DNA of 64,000 nucleotides from Bolinopsis microptera (taxonomy: Eukaryota; Ctenophora; Tentaculata; Lobata; Bolinopsidae): contig NC_087081.1 of assembly GCF_026151205.1 (NCBI RefSeq), positions 2,609,246 through 2,673,245 of the forward strand. Reading direction: 5' to 3'. Each line of letters begins with the position of its first letter. Position 1 is the stretch's first letter. The notes beneath the pieces were generated by a model, which saw only the letters and a list, made by a program, of their open reading frames with translations, had not been told where the DNA came from and did no database searches. Shown here piece by piece: positions 30,398-41,300 of this stretch. Made by a program: the position numbers and the translations under genes.

Positions 30398-31151
30398 GAA
30401 CATATAAACATCATGTGTATTGGCTATGCCCCGATTACTAGTTTAGCTCTATCTAGTCCCCTGCTACACGGCATGTAAACGGGGATTGGCTAGTTAGAGG
30501 CGGTCCGTGTAGGCCTTACACTGTGCTTTCAGCAATACTCATATACAATTATGAACCATAGAATTAGAACTAGAATTAGAATTAAATTTACCCAGCAGTA
30601 CAATAAGAATAAAAATAATTTAAAGAAGCTTCAAACTGCTGTGCATGACATTCAAGTCAGTCAAAAACTGCAAGAAGAATACCCTTCTAAGGACATCAAT
30701 CAAAAAGTCATATGGTGTAATAAGTTATAAGTTAATGAATATGGTATAGTGAGATTTAACATTAAACTGTGGGCATGAAGGTAACCATTAAAGTAGTACG
30801 AAAATTACATAGATACCCGTTTTGACATTTGTTGTCAAAATTATGTACATTTCTATGCAGAGAAGTACAGACCTTGGCATCATGTCACATGTGGTAAGCG
30901 GATAAAGTAAGAGAGACATACGTTTTACAGATCTATACTTCTTCAATTAAGTTTTGAAAATGTAAACTTGCAGCTTAATTTGGTCAGTAAAACACAGGGG
31001 ATCCTGCAAATTAACAAAGACTCCGAAACACGTTATAGTTAGCACAGATGCGGAGTGTAAAAATAGTCAAAGCTATTGTTAATTTCACATGATGGGACAC
31101 CATTAATTACATACATACATGTCTACATGGCGAGATCTCCATCCAAAAGGA
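30398..31151. other. Receptor 3' region, no gene seen
   Basis: This is AT-rich DNA downstream of the receptor stop codon. No open frame or repeat stands out. Confidence 0.4.
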
Positions 31152-31508
31152 TTAGTCTGCGTCATCTGCGTCATTACTTTGTATTATACAACTTCGGCGG
31201 GTAATATTTCTCCATCCTTTTCGATCTGCAGTTAATCTTCTCATACAATCAATCGTGAGTCCATTACGATCCAATCTCTGCTCAGCATCTTCAATAAATA
31301 CATCATTTAAGCTCTTCCTAGGCCTGCCTCTTGATCGTTTCCCATGCTTGGGTTTCCATTCAAGTAGATAGTTAGGTAACCGATCTTCAGGCATTCTACT
31401 GACATGTCCAAACCAACGTAGCCGTTTTGTTGCTATTATGTCAGTAAGAGCAGTTATTGAAGCCCTTCTTAAAACATCTTCATTTCTTACTCGATGGAAC
31501 CACCTCAC
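31152..31508 (-). pseudogene. Non-LTR RT C-terminal fragment
   Basis: The frame contains KRLRWFGHVSRMPEDRLPNYLL and KRSRGRPRKS, then an Asp/Ala-rich end. It is the same C-terminal tail type as in the satellite at 1-3345, but diverged from it. Everything upstream of the tail is lost, so this is a 5'-truncated LINE insertion. Confidence 0.8.
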
Positions 31509-31519
31509 TCTCAGGATTC

Positions 31520-32646
31520 TGCGTAAGCAGTACTGATGGAAAGACTCTAATTACATAAACCATAATATGGCCTAGAGAGTTCTTGCTAACGGTGATGTCT
31601 TGAAAGGCGGATAACGTACGTTCAAATAGGATTATTTTAAACTCGGAACACAGTTATCTAGCATACTTAGCCATGATTTAAAGCAGCCAATAACTAAGTT
31701 CTGATGACTTTGTACAAAGTGATATTTATGAGGATCTGATATTTAGATATATATTGCTGTGCTGTAAAAATTGACTTTATTTATTTATTTTTATATTTTT
31801 ACCGTATGAGATATAAATATTTTATTTTTGCAGTGGTATCTCCAGCCAGAGACGAGATAAAAGAAACAAACCTGTAAACAACAGCACAACATGCAATAGA
31901 GCAAACACTCGAGAGTGATATGATTCTGGATTTGACCCCAATTATCCTTTTTCAAACTTATATTAAGAACTTAAAACGAAGAATCGAACCTTATGACAGT
32001 AAAGAATAAAATTTTTCAAACAGTATACACATAATGTCACAATGACCCTATGTAAAGAGAAAAAACTAAACCCTTCAACAACTCAAAGTTTTGAAAATCA
32101 ACCTTGGCCACCTATGACAGTAAAAAATTAACGTGCAGTACAACTATTTAAAATGATAATTGTAGCACTTGATTTTAATACGATCTGTGATCCAAACAGT
32201 TGGAGTGAAATGGATGATTGAACATTAATTGTATGAAGGAAATCTCCAATCTGACTCATTCAGTAAAGAACTCTTTTATGATAATTAAAGGTATGATAAG
32301 AATAATGATCAAATTTGATTAAATGTAATTAATCCAACATTCAAAATGAATTCTAGTTAATAGAATAATAGAATGATCAAATTTCATTTACTACCCTAAC
32401 TTGATCATTTTAAAATTCGATAACAATTTTTAATGAAAATTCATTGTGATTTCAAAATTAAAATATCCATTGTGGCTGATATGATATAAATTTAAATGCA
32501 AATGATGCAAGGATAAAGATATCACAAATTTGAATTACATCATATGTATATATGAATCACTTACACTTTTTAATTTCAATATAGCTTAATACATAATATA
32601 ACTGCAAAGTGGTTCATTGCGATTTAAAATCAACTTATTAAATTAA
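31520..32646. other. AT-rich DNA without a recognised gene
   Basis: This is low-complexity AT-rich sequence between two retroelements. The possible alternative receptor exon at about 31852 is the only coding-like hint. Confidence 0.35.
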
Positions 32647-35600
32647 GATTCCGATCCATGCTCTCATGATGTCACCGGCTTCGAATGCGTTAAGTGTGAT
32701 GGTCCCTGTGAAAAATGGTATCATACTAAGTGTTGTATGCACAAAAAAACTTTCGAAAAACTTGGGCAACACTCAGAAGTAATGTGGGTATGTAAGAATT
32801 GTAAGGCCCTAGAGAAGAAACCGGCTAAGCTAGTTAAAGTAGTTAAATGGGGAAATTATGCTTCTTTAAGTGAGATATCCAATGCTGCTGATTTAGCCTA
32901 CAGTGAAATTATGAAATGGACCAAGAACATGTTCCTAGTGCCACGGGGCAAAGTGGGCAACGCCTTCATTTTTGAAGTAAGCAGATTACTCAACCTGTTT
33001 AATGACAAGACAGAATGGGAGAGTATAGCGTTGAGATTACTATTTATCTTCATTCCTATGATGCTGCAAAAACCATCTAAAAACTCTCGTGCAAAGGATC
33101 ACAACATCTATCTTGATAAAAGGCTCAAGTTATGGAAAGTTGGGGACTTGAACGCTATAATCAGTGAAGGGTGTGAGATTCAGAAACGACTTGAAGAAAC
33201 ACGTAAAGCCCAGGAGAGATCCCTTGCTACCAAGTTTGCACAGCTCATGATCCATGGCAAAGTCTCAGCAGCAACCAGTCTCATAAATCGTCAAAGTGGT
33301 GGACTGTTGGATGTTGATGAAACGGTTATTGGACAGCTAAAGGAAAAGCATCCCTCTGCTATGAATGCAGCAGATGAAATTTTGATCACAGGTAACAAAG
33401 TGGCAGTCGAAGAAGTTATCTTTGAAGCCATCGATTCAATGTTAGTGAAAAAGGCTGCTAAGCTGACATCAGGATCAGGTGGACCAACACTAGTAGATTC
33501 AGAGTGCTGGCAGCACATCCTGTGTTGTAGTGCATTTAGTAAATCCCAAGAGCTTGTCGCTGAAGCAATTGCCAGATTAGCCAGGCGTGTATGTACTGAA
33601 GATGTAGATTTCAAATCAATAGCAGTGCTCACAGCTGGTAGGCTTGTCCCCTTAGATAAATGTCCAGGCCTAAGACCAATTGGTATTGGTGAGATCCTGA
33701 GACGGATTATTGGGAAGTGTGTGATGATGGTATTAAAAAAAGATGTTCAGAAGAATGCTGGACCACTTCAAACATGTGCAGGCCATGAAGGGGGGATCGA
33801 GGCAGCAATACATGCTGTGGCAGAGGTGCACGATGATGAGGACACGGAAGCCATTTTGTTAGTGGATGCTTCCAACGCATTCAACGCTCTCAATAGGACT
33901 GCTGCTACCAACAACATGCAGTATGTTTGCCCACCACTTGCTAAATATTTTGAGAACACCTACAGAGAACCAACAGACCTTTATGTGGCAAACAGCAAGG
34001 GAGTGATCATCAAGAGCTGCGAAGGTTTCACTCAAGGAGACAATATTGCCACTGGTGGATATGCTCTTAGCACCAAGCCACTTGTCGACCGCCTGAGAAA
34101 CATCATCAAACAGGTGTGGTTTGCCGATGATAGTGCTGCTGGAGGGAAATTGGAGGCAGTGTATAAGTGGTGGAAGGAGTTGCTCCAAGTTGGACCTAAG
34201 TATGGTTATTTTCCTAACCCATCTAAAAGCATTCTAGTCGTGAAGGACCCTCAGATGATCGACCAGGCCAAGGCATTGTTTGGAGAGTTCAATATGCAAA
34301 TAACATCAGGCACAAGGCATCTTGGTGCAGTACTTGGCAATACAGGTGTCAAAGATCAGTACATTGCCGATAAGGTCCAAGGGTGGTGCGAAGACATCAA
34401 GATGCTAGCTGATATTGCAGAATCTGAGCCATCTAAAAGCATTCTAGTCGTGAAGGACCCTCAGATGATCGACCAGGCCAAGGCATTGTTTGGAGAGTTC
34501 AATATGCAAATAACATCAGGCACAAGGCATCTTGGTGCAGTACTTGGCAATACAGGTGTCAAAGATCAGTACATTGCCGATAAGGTCCAAGGGTGGTGCG
34601 AAGACATCAAGATGCTAGCTGATATTGCAGAATCTGAGCCTCAAGCAGCCTATTCAGCCTACATCTCTGGCATACAACACCGATGGAAGTTTGTTCAAAG
34701 GACTGTTCCTCATATCTCTGAAGCCATGGAGCCGCTAGAACATGAAATAAGACAAAAGCTTCTGCCAAAGATGCTGGGCAGGGAGATTTCAGACTTAGAG
34801 AGGGACGTGTTAAGTCTACCAATAAGATTGGGAGGATTGGGCATTGGTAAACCCCACGAGGAATGCCAGTCTGAGTACACAGCTTCCAAGCTACTCACCA
34901 CCGAGCTTACAAAGGCAATAGTGGACCAACAGGAAGTTTACACTGCATCCAGTAACCTCACCAAATCAGGGAAAGAAATGATAAAAAATTTGAAGAATTC
35001 CGAGCTCCAAGCCAAGTTTAACGCTATAGCTGAAAGATGTGGCACCTCCTCTAAGAGAGCACTACTAACAGCAAGAGAAAAGGGAGCGTCCAGTTGGCTT
35101 AACACATTGCCACTTCATCAGTATGGCTACACTCTAAACAAAGAGGAGTTTCGAGACAGTGTCTGCTTACGCTACAGTTGGTGGATACCAAACACTCCCA
35201 TCACCTGTGGATGTGGGAAAACAAGTGATCTTGACCACCTTCTCACCTGTAAGCTAGGGGGCTACGTGATAATGACCCACAACAACATCAGAGACACAAT
35301 GGCAAATCTACTTCGTGAGGTATGTCATGATGTAAAAGTTGAACCCCAGCTACAGAAGGTGAATGAGGGTGACTGCCTCAACCCCAAGACTATAACAGGT
35401 GACCAAGCTCGGCTTGATGTATCTGCTAGAGGAGTTTGGACTCCATTTGATAAGACCTTTCTTGACATAAGGGTTTCACACCCCAATTGCTTATCAAACA
35501 GGACAAAAACTCTTCAAGAAGTATACGAAGAGAACGAGAAAGAGAAGAAGGACGAGTACTTGGAGAGAGTGTTGAATGTGGAGAAGGCTACCTTCACCCC

Positions 35601-35859
35601 GGCTGTATTCCTCACATCTGGAGGAATGTCTAAAGAGTGTAAGCAGTTCGTCAACAGAGTAGCAGACCTCATTGCAAGAAAAAGGAAGGAAAGGTACTGC
35701 GATGTAGTAAGACACGTGAGAACTAGGATAAGATTTGCAATGTTGAGAACAACTCTTATTGCTCTACGAGGGTACCGAGGAAAGAAGGTGGACACCAAAC
35801 GTGAGATTCAGCTATCAGAAGTTTCATACAACCTCATCCCTGCCCCTATAATGGAGTAG
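32647..35859 (+). CDS. PHD-RT-restriction-like endonuclease element ORF
   Basis: The frame is open for about 1070 codons from the TAA at 32644-32646. It starts in the middle of a PHD-like zinc finger (CVKCDGPCEKWYHTKC to WVCKNC), so the first Met at 32737 is probably not the true start and the element is 5'-truncated. The RT domain shows LLVDASNAFNALNR (motif A Asp), a TQGDNIATGGYAL box and VWFADDSAAGG (catalytic Asp pair). The C-terminal part has a zinc-type CGCGKTSDLDHLLTCKLGG segment. A PD-(D/E)XK-like ARLDVSARGVW...FDKTFLDIRV segment follows, as in elements with a restriction-like endonuclease. I do not have a confident clade name. A perfect 210-bp in-frame duplication (34219-34428 and 34429-34638) repeats 70 residues just after the RT core and may disable the thumb. 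Confidence 0.85.
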   Translation, partial: DSDPCSHDVTGFECVKCDGPCEKWYHTKCCMHKKTFEKLGQHSEVMWVCKNCKALEKKPAKLVKVVKWGNYASLSEISNAADLAYSEIMKWTKNMFLVPRGKVGNAFIFEVSRLLNLFNDKTEWESIALRLLFIFIPMMLQKPSKNSRAKDHNIYLDKRLKLWKVGDLNAIISEGCEIQKRLEETRKAQERSLATKFAQLMIHGKVSAATSLINRQSGGLLDVDETVIGQLKEKHPSAMNAADEILITGNKVAVEEVIFEAIDSMLVKKAAKLTSGSGGPTLVDSECWQHILCCSAFSKSQELVAEAIARLARRVCTEDVDFKSIAVLTAGRLVPLDKCPGLRPIGIGEILRRIIGKCVMMVLKKDVQKNAGPLQTCAGHEGGIEAAIHAVAEVHDDEDTEAILLVDASNAFNALNRTAATNNMQYVCPPLAKYFENTYREPTDLYVANSKGVIIKSCEGFTQGDNIATGGYALSTKPLVDRLRNIIKQVWFADDSAAGGKLEAVYKWWKELLQVGPKYGYFPNPSKSILVVKDPQMIDQAKALFGEFNMQITSGTRHLGAVLGNTGVKDQYIADKVQGWCEDIKMLADIAESEPSKSILVVKDPQMIDQAKALFGEFNMQITSGTRHLGAVLGNTGVKDQYIADKVQGWCEDIKMLADIAESEPQAAYSAYISGIQHRWKFVQRTVPHISEAMEPLEHEIRQKLLPKMLGREISDLERDVLSLPIRLGGLGIGKPHEECQSEYTASKLLTTELTKAIVDQQEVYTASSNLTKSGKEMIKNLKNSELQAKFNAIAERCGTSSKRALLTAREKGASSWLNTLPLHQYGYTLNKEEFRDSVCLRYSWWIPNTPITCGCGKTSDLDHLLTCKLGGYVIMTHNNIRDTMANLLREVCHDVKVEPQLQKVNEGDCLNPKTITGDQARLDVSARGVWTPFDKTFLDIRVSHPNCLSNRTKTLQEVYEENEKEKKDEYLERVLNVEKATFTPAVFLTSGGMSKECKQFVNRVADLIARKRKERYCDVVRHVRTRIRFAMLRTTLIALRGYRGKKVDTKREIQLSEVSYNLIPAPIME
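34219..34638 (+). repeat. Perfect 210-bp tandem duplication inside the RT ORF
   Basis: Two identical 210-bp units each encode the 70 residues from PSKSILVV to IAESE. The frame is preserved. Absence of differences indicates a very recent event or an assembly artefact. Confidence 0.95.
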
Positions 35860-36059
35860 ATCATGTGTTTTGTTAAAATGTTTTTGAAAAAATTATTAGT
35901 AGCAATGAATTGTGCTCTGCCAATTGCAACACTTAAAATTTGATTGTGCTCTGCCAATTGCATCACTTGATTTAATTGAATGTATATATATACTGTTTTA
36001 ATACTTTCAACACTACTATATAACAAATAATTTGAGTGTTCAGGAATGGTATGTTACAA
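35860..36059 (+). other. 3' region of the RLE-type element
   Basis: It contains a short tandem of tgtgctctgccaattgca at about 35910 and 35944. The boundary with the next LINE is at about 36050. Confidence 0.5.
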
Positions 36060-36239
36060 CTCCCCCGAAGGGGCGTACTAAGCTAAGGGTCATCTACATT
36101 CTACACTCTATTAGGGTCATCTACACTTTACTAGGGTCATCAACTCTGAAGTCCTAATCTCCTCCAAAACAAAACACTTAACGGGAGCCGACCCCAAGTC
36201 GGATCTATTTGGTCAGTATTACTTACATTTGATTTGAAA

Positions 36240-38378
36240 ATGGCGTCAAATTCTAGGAAGAATTCAGGTACTCCTAAAACATCTAATAGCTTGTCTCGCA
36301 ACATTTTAGCCGAATCTACAGTGGACAATGAAGATCAGGTAAACAGGAAACATAGGGACAAGAAGAAATGTCCATGTCAACGCTCTTTTAACGGTAAAGT
36401 TTACCTCATTGACTGTTCTAAGTGTCATCAAGAGTGGCATGTGGACTGCTTGTCTATGAAGGGTATAACGAGGTCAGCTATCAACTCCATGGTAGAATGG
36501 CTGTGCCCATACTGCTTCGTGGCACCAGTATCAACACTGAAGAAACAGAGAGACGAATTTTGTTACAGCTGCAGGAACACAAGGGCTTTGCAACAGGCCA
36601 ACTCAGATTTTGAAGCATCTACAGCTGTTAAGAATCTTGAAACTGTCAGTGCACTTGTGGCATCAGCAAGCTCAGCAGGCTCAGCTCTTGAAAAATTTGA
36701 CTTCGAACAGTTCTCTAGGAACCTTGACACTCTCTCCCAGTTCGACGTTCACCTTCAACACCTGCTCCTTAAAGAGAACTCCCTTAATGGCCTAAATAAT
36801 GAAATAAAGCTCCATGACAAATCATTAGAATCAATAAATACCAACATTGCTGAACTACAGAGGGACCTTAAACTTTTAGCATCTAGACCTTCCCCTGAAT
36901 CATCCCCATCTACAGACTCATCTGAGCAGTTTCTGAAGAGCATCTCAGAACAACTCACCGCACTTTCTGCAAATGAGCCCACTGTAGCTGCAGGCATTGC
37001 TGAACTAAAACAGTCTATAAGTTCTATACAGCCATTGCATAACCCTGGTCCTTGCATTCCTCCCAACCTACCTCCTGCACAGCATCCTCGTCCTCCAGCA
37101 CCACCTGTCCTTTTGCAGCCACCTCATCATGAGCAGAAACCTGTGGAACTGTTCAAAAACGATTTTATAGATCAGAAGACTGCGGAAGAACTAGTTGACC
37201 TATTTGATTTGAGCAGCACAGACTTCAAAATTGAAAACGAACGCTCCTGCCTATCATATGGGGAACGGTACGACTATCCTGGATCTAAGTCGTCCAAGAC
37301 ACCAAAGGCAATACCACCACCCTTGAGAAAACTCATCGACAGAATCAACAGTGAGTTTTGTTCAGGTGACCAACCTCAGGTTAACAGCTGTTTGGTGAAT
37401 CGGTTTGACGGCACAAGCAGCACCTTGCCTAGACACTCTGATAACGAGCCTTCTATCCACCCGGAATCAAGTATCTTTACAGTCTCTCTTGGTACTGCAT
37501 GTCATGTTTCTTTCTCTGATGCTAGTACAGGTATTGATGAGCACAAGCAACTATGTGGCCCAGGATCATTACATTTAATGACTCGTCGTAGCCAAGCACT
37601 GTTCCACCATCGTATCGATGCAGGCGAGATAACTGGGCTGCGCTACAGTATAACATTGAGATCAGTCAGTTCCCTGAATAGAAACGCTACATGTATCATT
37701 GGGGACTCGAACACCGGCGGACTGAAATTCGGTTCTGATCCTGCCAAGTCATTCGGCAAATGGCTTCCTGGAAAACGATTCTTTGCCCCAACTGTCGATA
37801 GCATTGATCCTTATGTGTCCTGTGGCTATAGAAACTGTGTTATATTGTGTGGGGTTAATGACCTGAAACAAACAGATGTAAAAAGCCAAAACGATATTGA
37901 TATAATCTACAACCATCTAGTTTCAAAAATTGCCCAGATTCAATCTATTAATCCGGGTGTGCATGTATATGTTTGTCCAACAATTCCTTCTAAACGTGCT
38001 GATTTAAATAGAAAGCTTATATACTTTAACAGTTTGATTCGATGTAGGCTGCTCCCGTCCAATTTTGGTGTCAGTTATGTGGATGGATTTGATGAGTTCT
38101 GTGATAGGGATGGTCTCCTTGACCGCTCTCTCTCTCGCGACCTCAACAAATACCAAAAACCGGACTTCCTTCACCTCAACTGGAGGGGATTAGCAAAGTT
38201 AGGTCAATTTATTCGTAACACTGTTCTTCTCAGGATTAACGGTGGTATCGACAAAAGGAAGAGGAGGTCCACAAGGGTAGACGATAGATCCTACAGGGAT
38301 GCGACTGCTGGAAGAGAAACTGGTCCTGTTGTTCCTGCTGCTGCTAGTCAGGGTCACGTGGATGGTTACCAACCATGA
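36240..38378 (+). CDS. LINE ORF1: PHD, coiled-coil, AlkB-like dioxygenase, SGNH esterase
   Basis: 712 residues from ATG at 36240. Residues 44-92 form a PHD-type zinc finger (C44, C46, C59, C62, H67, C70, C89, C92). Residues about 150-265 are heptad-like, followed by a Pro-rich linker (268-300). Residues about 300-478 match AlkB/ALKBH2-3 dioxygenases: LVNRFDG, then the HxD iron ligands H399 and D401 in RHSDNEPS. The third ligand is H457 in LFHHRI, and the 2-oxoglutarate-binding Arg pair R468 and R474 lies in LRYSITLR. Residues about 483-665 are an SGNH hydrolase: GDSN (Ser490), GVND (Asn540) and DFLHLN (Asp642, His645). PHD and esterase domains are known in CR1-type ORF1 proteins. An AlkB-type domain there is new to me. 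Inferred role: RNP formation and protection or editing of element RNA. Confidence 0.88.
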   Translation: MASNSRKNSGTPKTSNSLSRNILAESTVDNEDQVNRKHRDKKKCPCQRSFNGKVYLIDCSKCHQEWHVDCLSMKGITRSAINSMVEWLCPYCFVAPVSTLKKQRDEFCYSCRNTRALQQANSDFEASTAVKNLETVSALVASASSAGSALEKFDFEQFSRNLDTLSQFDVHLQHLLLKENSLNGLNNEIKLHDKSLESINTNIAELQRDLKLLASRPSPESSPSTDSSEQFLKSISEQLTALSANEPTVAAGIAELKQSISSIQPLHNPGPCIPPNLPPAQHPRPPAPPVLLQPPHHEQKPVELFKNDFIDQKTAEELVDLFDLSSTDFKIENERSCLSYGERYDYPGSKSSKTPKAIPPPLRKLIDRINSEFCSGDQPQVNSCLVNRFDGTSSTLPRHSDNEPSIHPESSIFTVSLGTACHVSFSDASTGIDEHKQLCGPGSLHLMTRRSQALFHHRIDAGEITGLRYSITLRSVSSLNRNATCIIGDSNTGGLKFGSDPAKSFGKWLPGKRFFAPTVDSIDPYVSCGYRNCVILCGVNDLKQTDVKSQNDIDIIYNHLVSKIAQIQSINPGVHVYVCPTIPSKRADLNRKLIYFNSLIRCRLLPSNFGVSYVDGFDEFCDRDGLLDRSLSRDLNKYQKPDFLHLNWRGLAKLGQFIRNTVLLRINGGIDKRKRRSTRVDDRSYRDATAGRETGPVVPAAASQGHVDGYQP
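38375..38378 (+). promoter_or_regulatory. ATGA stop-start overlap between ORF1 and ORF2
   Basis: The ORF2 ATG (38375-38377) shares bases with the ORF1 TGA (38376-38378). Such overlaps in LINEs can drive ORF2 translation by reinitiation. Confidence 0.8.
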
Positions 38379-41300
38379 CTCCCCTCATTAAGGAGGTATG
38401 TCCTGTCTGTTCTAAGAACATAGTCATCGGCCAAACAATAGTTGAATGTTTTCACTGTGACTGCATAATGCACCATAAATGCTATCGCAAATCAAATCCA
38501 AATAGCCAATCTAATGAGTTTTACTGTACTCGTTGTATCCATTTAGACAAGGTTAAATACAACCCATTTAAACTACTCACTGACAATGACGACGACGACA
38601 ACAACCTAGACGAATACACAACCAAAATCTCAAATACTTTAAATGATTGTAACTCATACACTGCATCTGACCTTACAAATATTCTCTGCAACCAAGTAAA
38701 GAAACAATCATCTATTCTCTTTCAAAATATTGATGGAAATAAATCAAATTTTGACAACCTTGCCATTGAAACCTGTAGGTACAAAACAAAATTCTCCGTA
38801 ATAGCCCTAGCTGAAACCAACACTGGAAAAGAATTAAGCAATCTATTTCAGCTCGACGGTTATAATAGTTACTATCAGGACACAGCACCTAACAAAAAAA
38901 AGGGCACTGGAGTAGCCCTTTATGTTGACGATAAATTAAATGCTACTGTAATTGAGAATATATCACAAGTCACAGAACATCTAGAAATACTTGTCTTATC
39001 ATTAAGTAACGAAGATCAACCTGTTAATGTAGGTGTTTTGTATCGTCCACCAAGTGGCTGTATTTCCCAAGCTCTAGTTGAACTTTCTAACCTTCTTGAT
39101 CACATGCCGAAGTTTAGTTATCTAGCTGGAGACTTTAATATCGATCTTCATGATAAAGATAACAAAAATGTTCAAAAATATGAAGAAATATTATTCAGTA
39201 AAGGATTTTGTCCGTTAATATCTATTGTTACCCACGAAAAACCAGGCTGTAAAGCATCCTGCATAGATAACATTATTACTAACGATATTGAGAATGTGAT
39301 TACTTCAGGCACCCTAAAAGAACGAATAACTCATCACTCACCTATTTTTAACACATTTAACTGGAATGTTGAAGTCAACTCTGAAAAAACTTCTTTTAAA
39401 CAATATTACGACTTCTGTCAATCAAATGTTAACGGCTTCCTAGTGGATCTTGAAGATGAGCTTAAAACTAAAACAATCCATAACTTTACTGAATTCCATG
39501 ACACTTACAAAAACTGCGTCGAAAAATCGTTTAAACTAGAGACCCCGAAAACCTCTAAGAGAACTGTTCAGGTTAACCCTTGGATAACTCCCGGTCTCAT
39601 TTGCTCAATTAATAATCAGCATAAACTGTACGAAAATTGGGTTGAGATAAGAAATAGAAAATGTAAACTCGGGGAAACTGATAACAAGGGCGGCATTTGC
39701 CAGTGCCCTGAATGCTCACTAAAACGTAGTCGCTACCTTATCTACAAAGAATACAGAAAAGTCCTAAAGAAAACACGTCAAACTGTGAAAACAGAATACT
39801 TCTCTGGTAAATTTGCTGAAAATAGCGGTGATAGTAAAAAGACCTGGGAACTAATAAATCGTATAAGAGGTAAACGGCGGCGTGAAATAAAGCCGCTGTT
39901 CACCATAGACAACGTTAAGATAACAAATAGAAGGATCATAGCAAACGAATTCAATAAATATTTTGTATCATTAGCCTCTGACCTAAATACCGCTTACAAT
40001 GATCTTGGACAGATTAACATAAACAGTATACCTAGTTTCTATGATTATCTACCGCTTTCAAACACTTCCAGCATTTACATGCATGACTGCACAACAGACG
40101 AGGTTAGCAAAATCATATCTGAACTTAAAAATGGCAAGGCAAGTGACATACCGATTCATGTAATTAAGCAGTCCTCTAAAATAGTTACTCCTTTACTCAC
40201 TGTACTGTATAACGAATGTATGAAAGATGGCATATTTCCAGATGACCTTAAAGTTGGAAGGATTAGTCCCATTTACAAGAAAGATAACCAGGAACTCCTT
40301 GAAAACTATAGACCTGTATCAACGCTAGCTGTGTTTGGTAAAATATTTGAAAAGATTATATTCAATAGATTATACAGCTTCTTTCATTCACAGAACTCCT
40401 TATATGAAAACCAGTACGGATTCCGTAAAAATCACTCGACCAGTTATGCCCTAAATTACTCAGTGAACCACGTAGAATCTTGCCTCAAGAAAAAACAACA
40501 CGTTCTTGGAATATTTATTGATCTTAGTAAAGCCTTTGATACAATATCACATGAAAAGTTACTGCATAAGTTAGAAAATTATGGAATCCGTGGAAATGCA
40601 AATAACCTTATAGCAAGTTACCTGTCGAACAGATACCAGTATGTCTCGGTATTAGGTGAAGAATCCGAGAAACTTCCAGTAGTCTATGGAGTGCCGCAGG
40701 GGAGCTGTCTTGGTCCCTTACTTTTTATTATTTATATTAATGACATCCGTAACTCATCAATTATAGGAAAGTTTATACTATTTGCCGACGACACTAACAT
40801 ATTTATAGAAGACACATGTGTCAAAAGACTATACGAAAAAGGAAATGAAGTTCTATCATTTGTGTACAAGTATATGAAACTAAACTTATTACATATTAAC
40901 ATTAAGAAATGTTGTTTTATTCATTTTAAACCCTCACGGGCCAAAGAGGAAGTAGAAAATGACGAGAACATACTAACTTTAAATAATGTAGTTATTAAAA
41001 GAGTTCAAGAAGCTAAATTTCTAGGCGTTATTATTGACGACCAACTTAACTGGAAATCACATACGCAGTCACTTAACTCAAAACTTAAATGCGAAGTAGG
41101 AAAGCTGTGCAGAATACGACACATTGTCCCAAAGCAGTATTATAAGGATTTATATCATACTCTATTTGAATCACATTTAGGATTTGGAATATCTGTGTGG
41201 GGTGGTATTAGCAATAACCGACTTGAACCTATCTTTAAAACACAGAAAAAGTGTATAAGAATTCTGTTTGGGGATAGAGAAGCTTACCTAGAGAAGTTTA

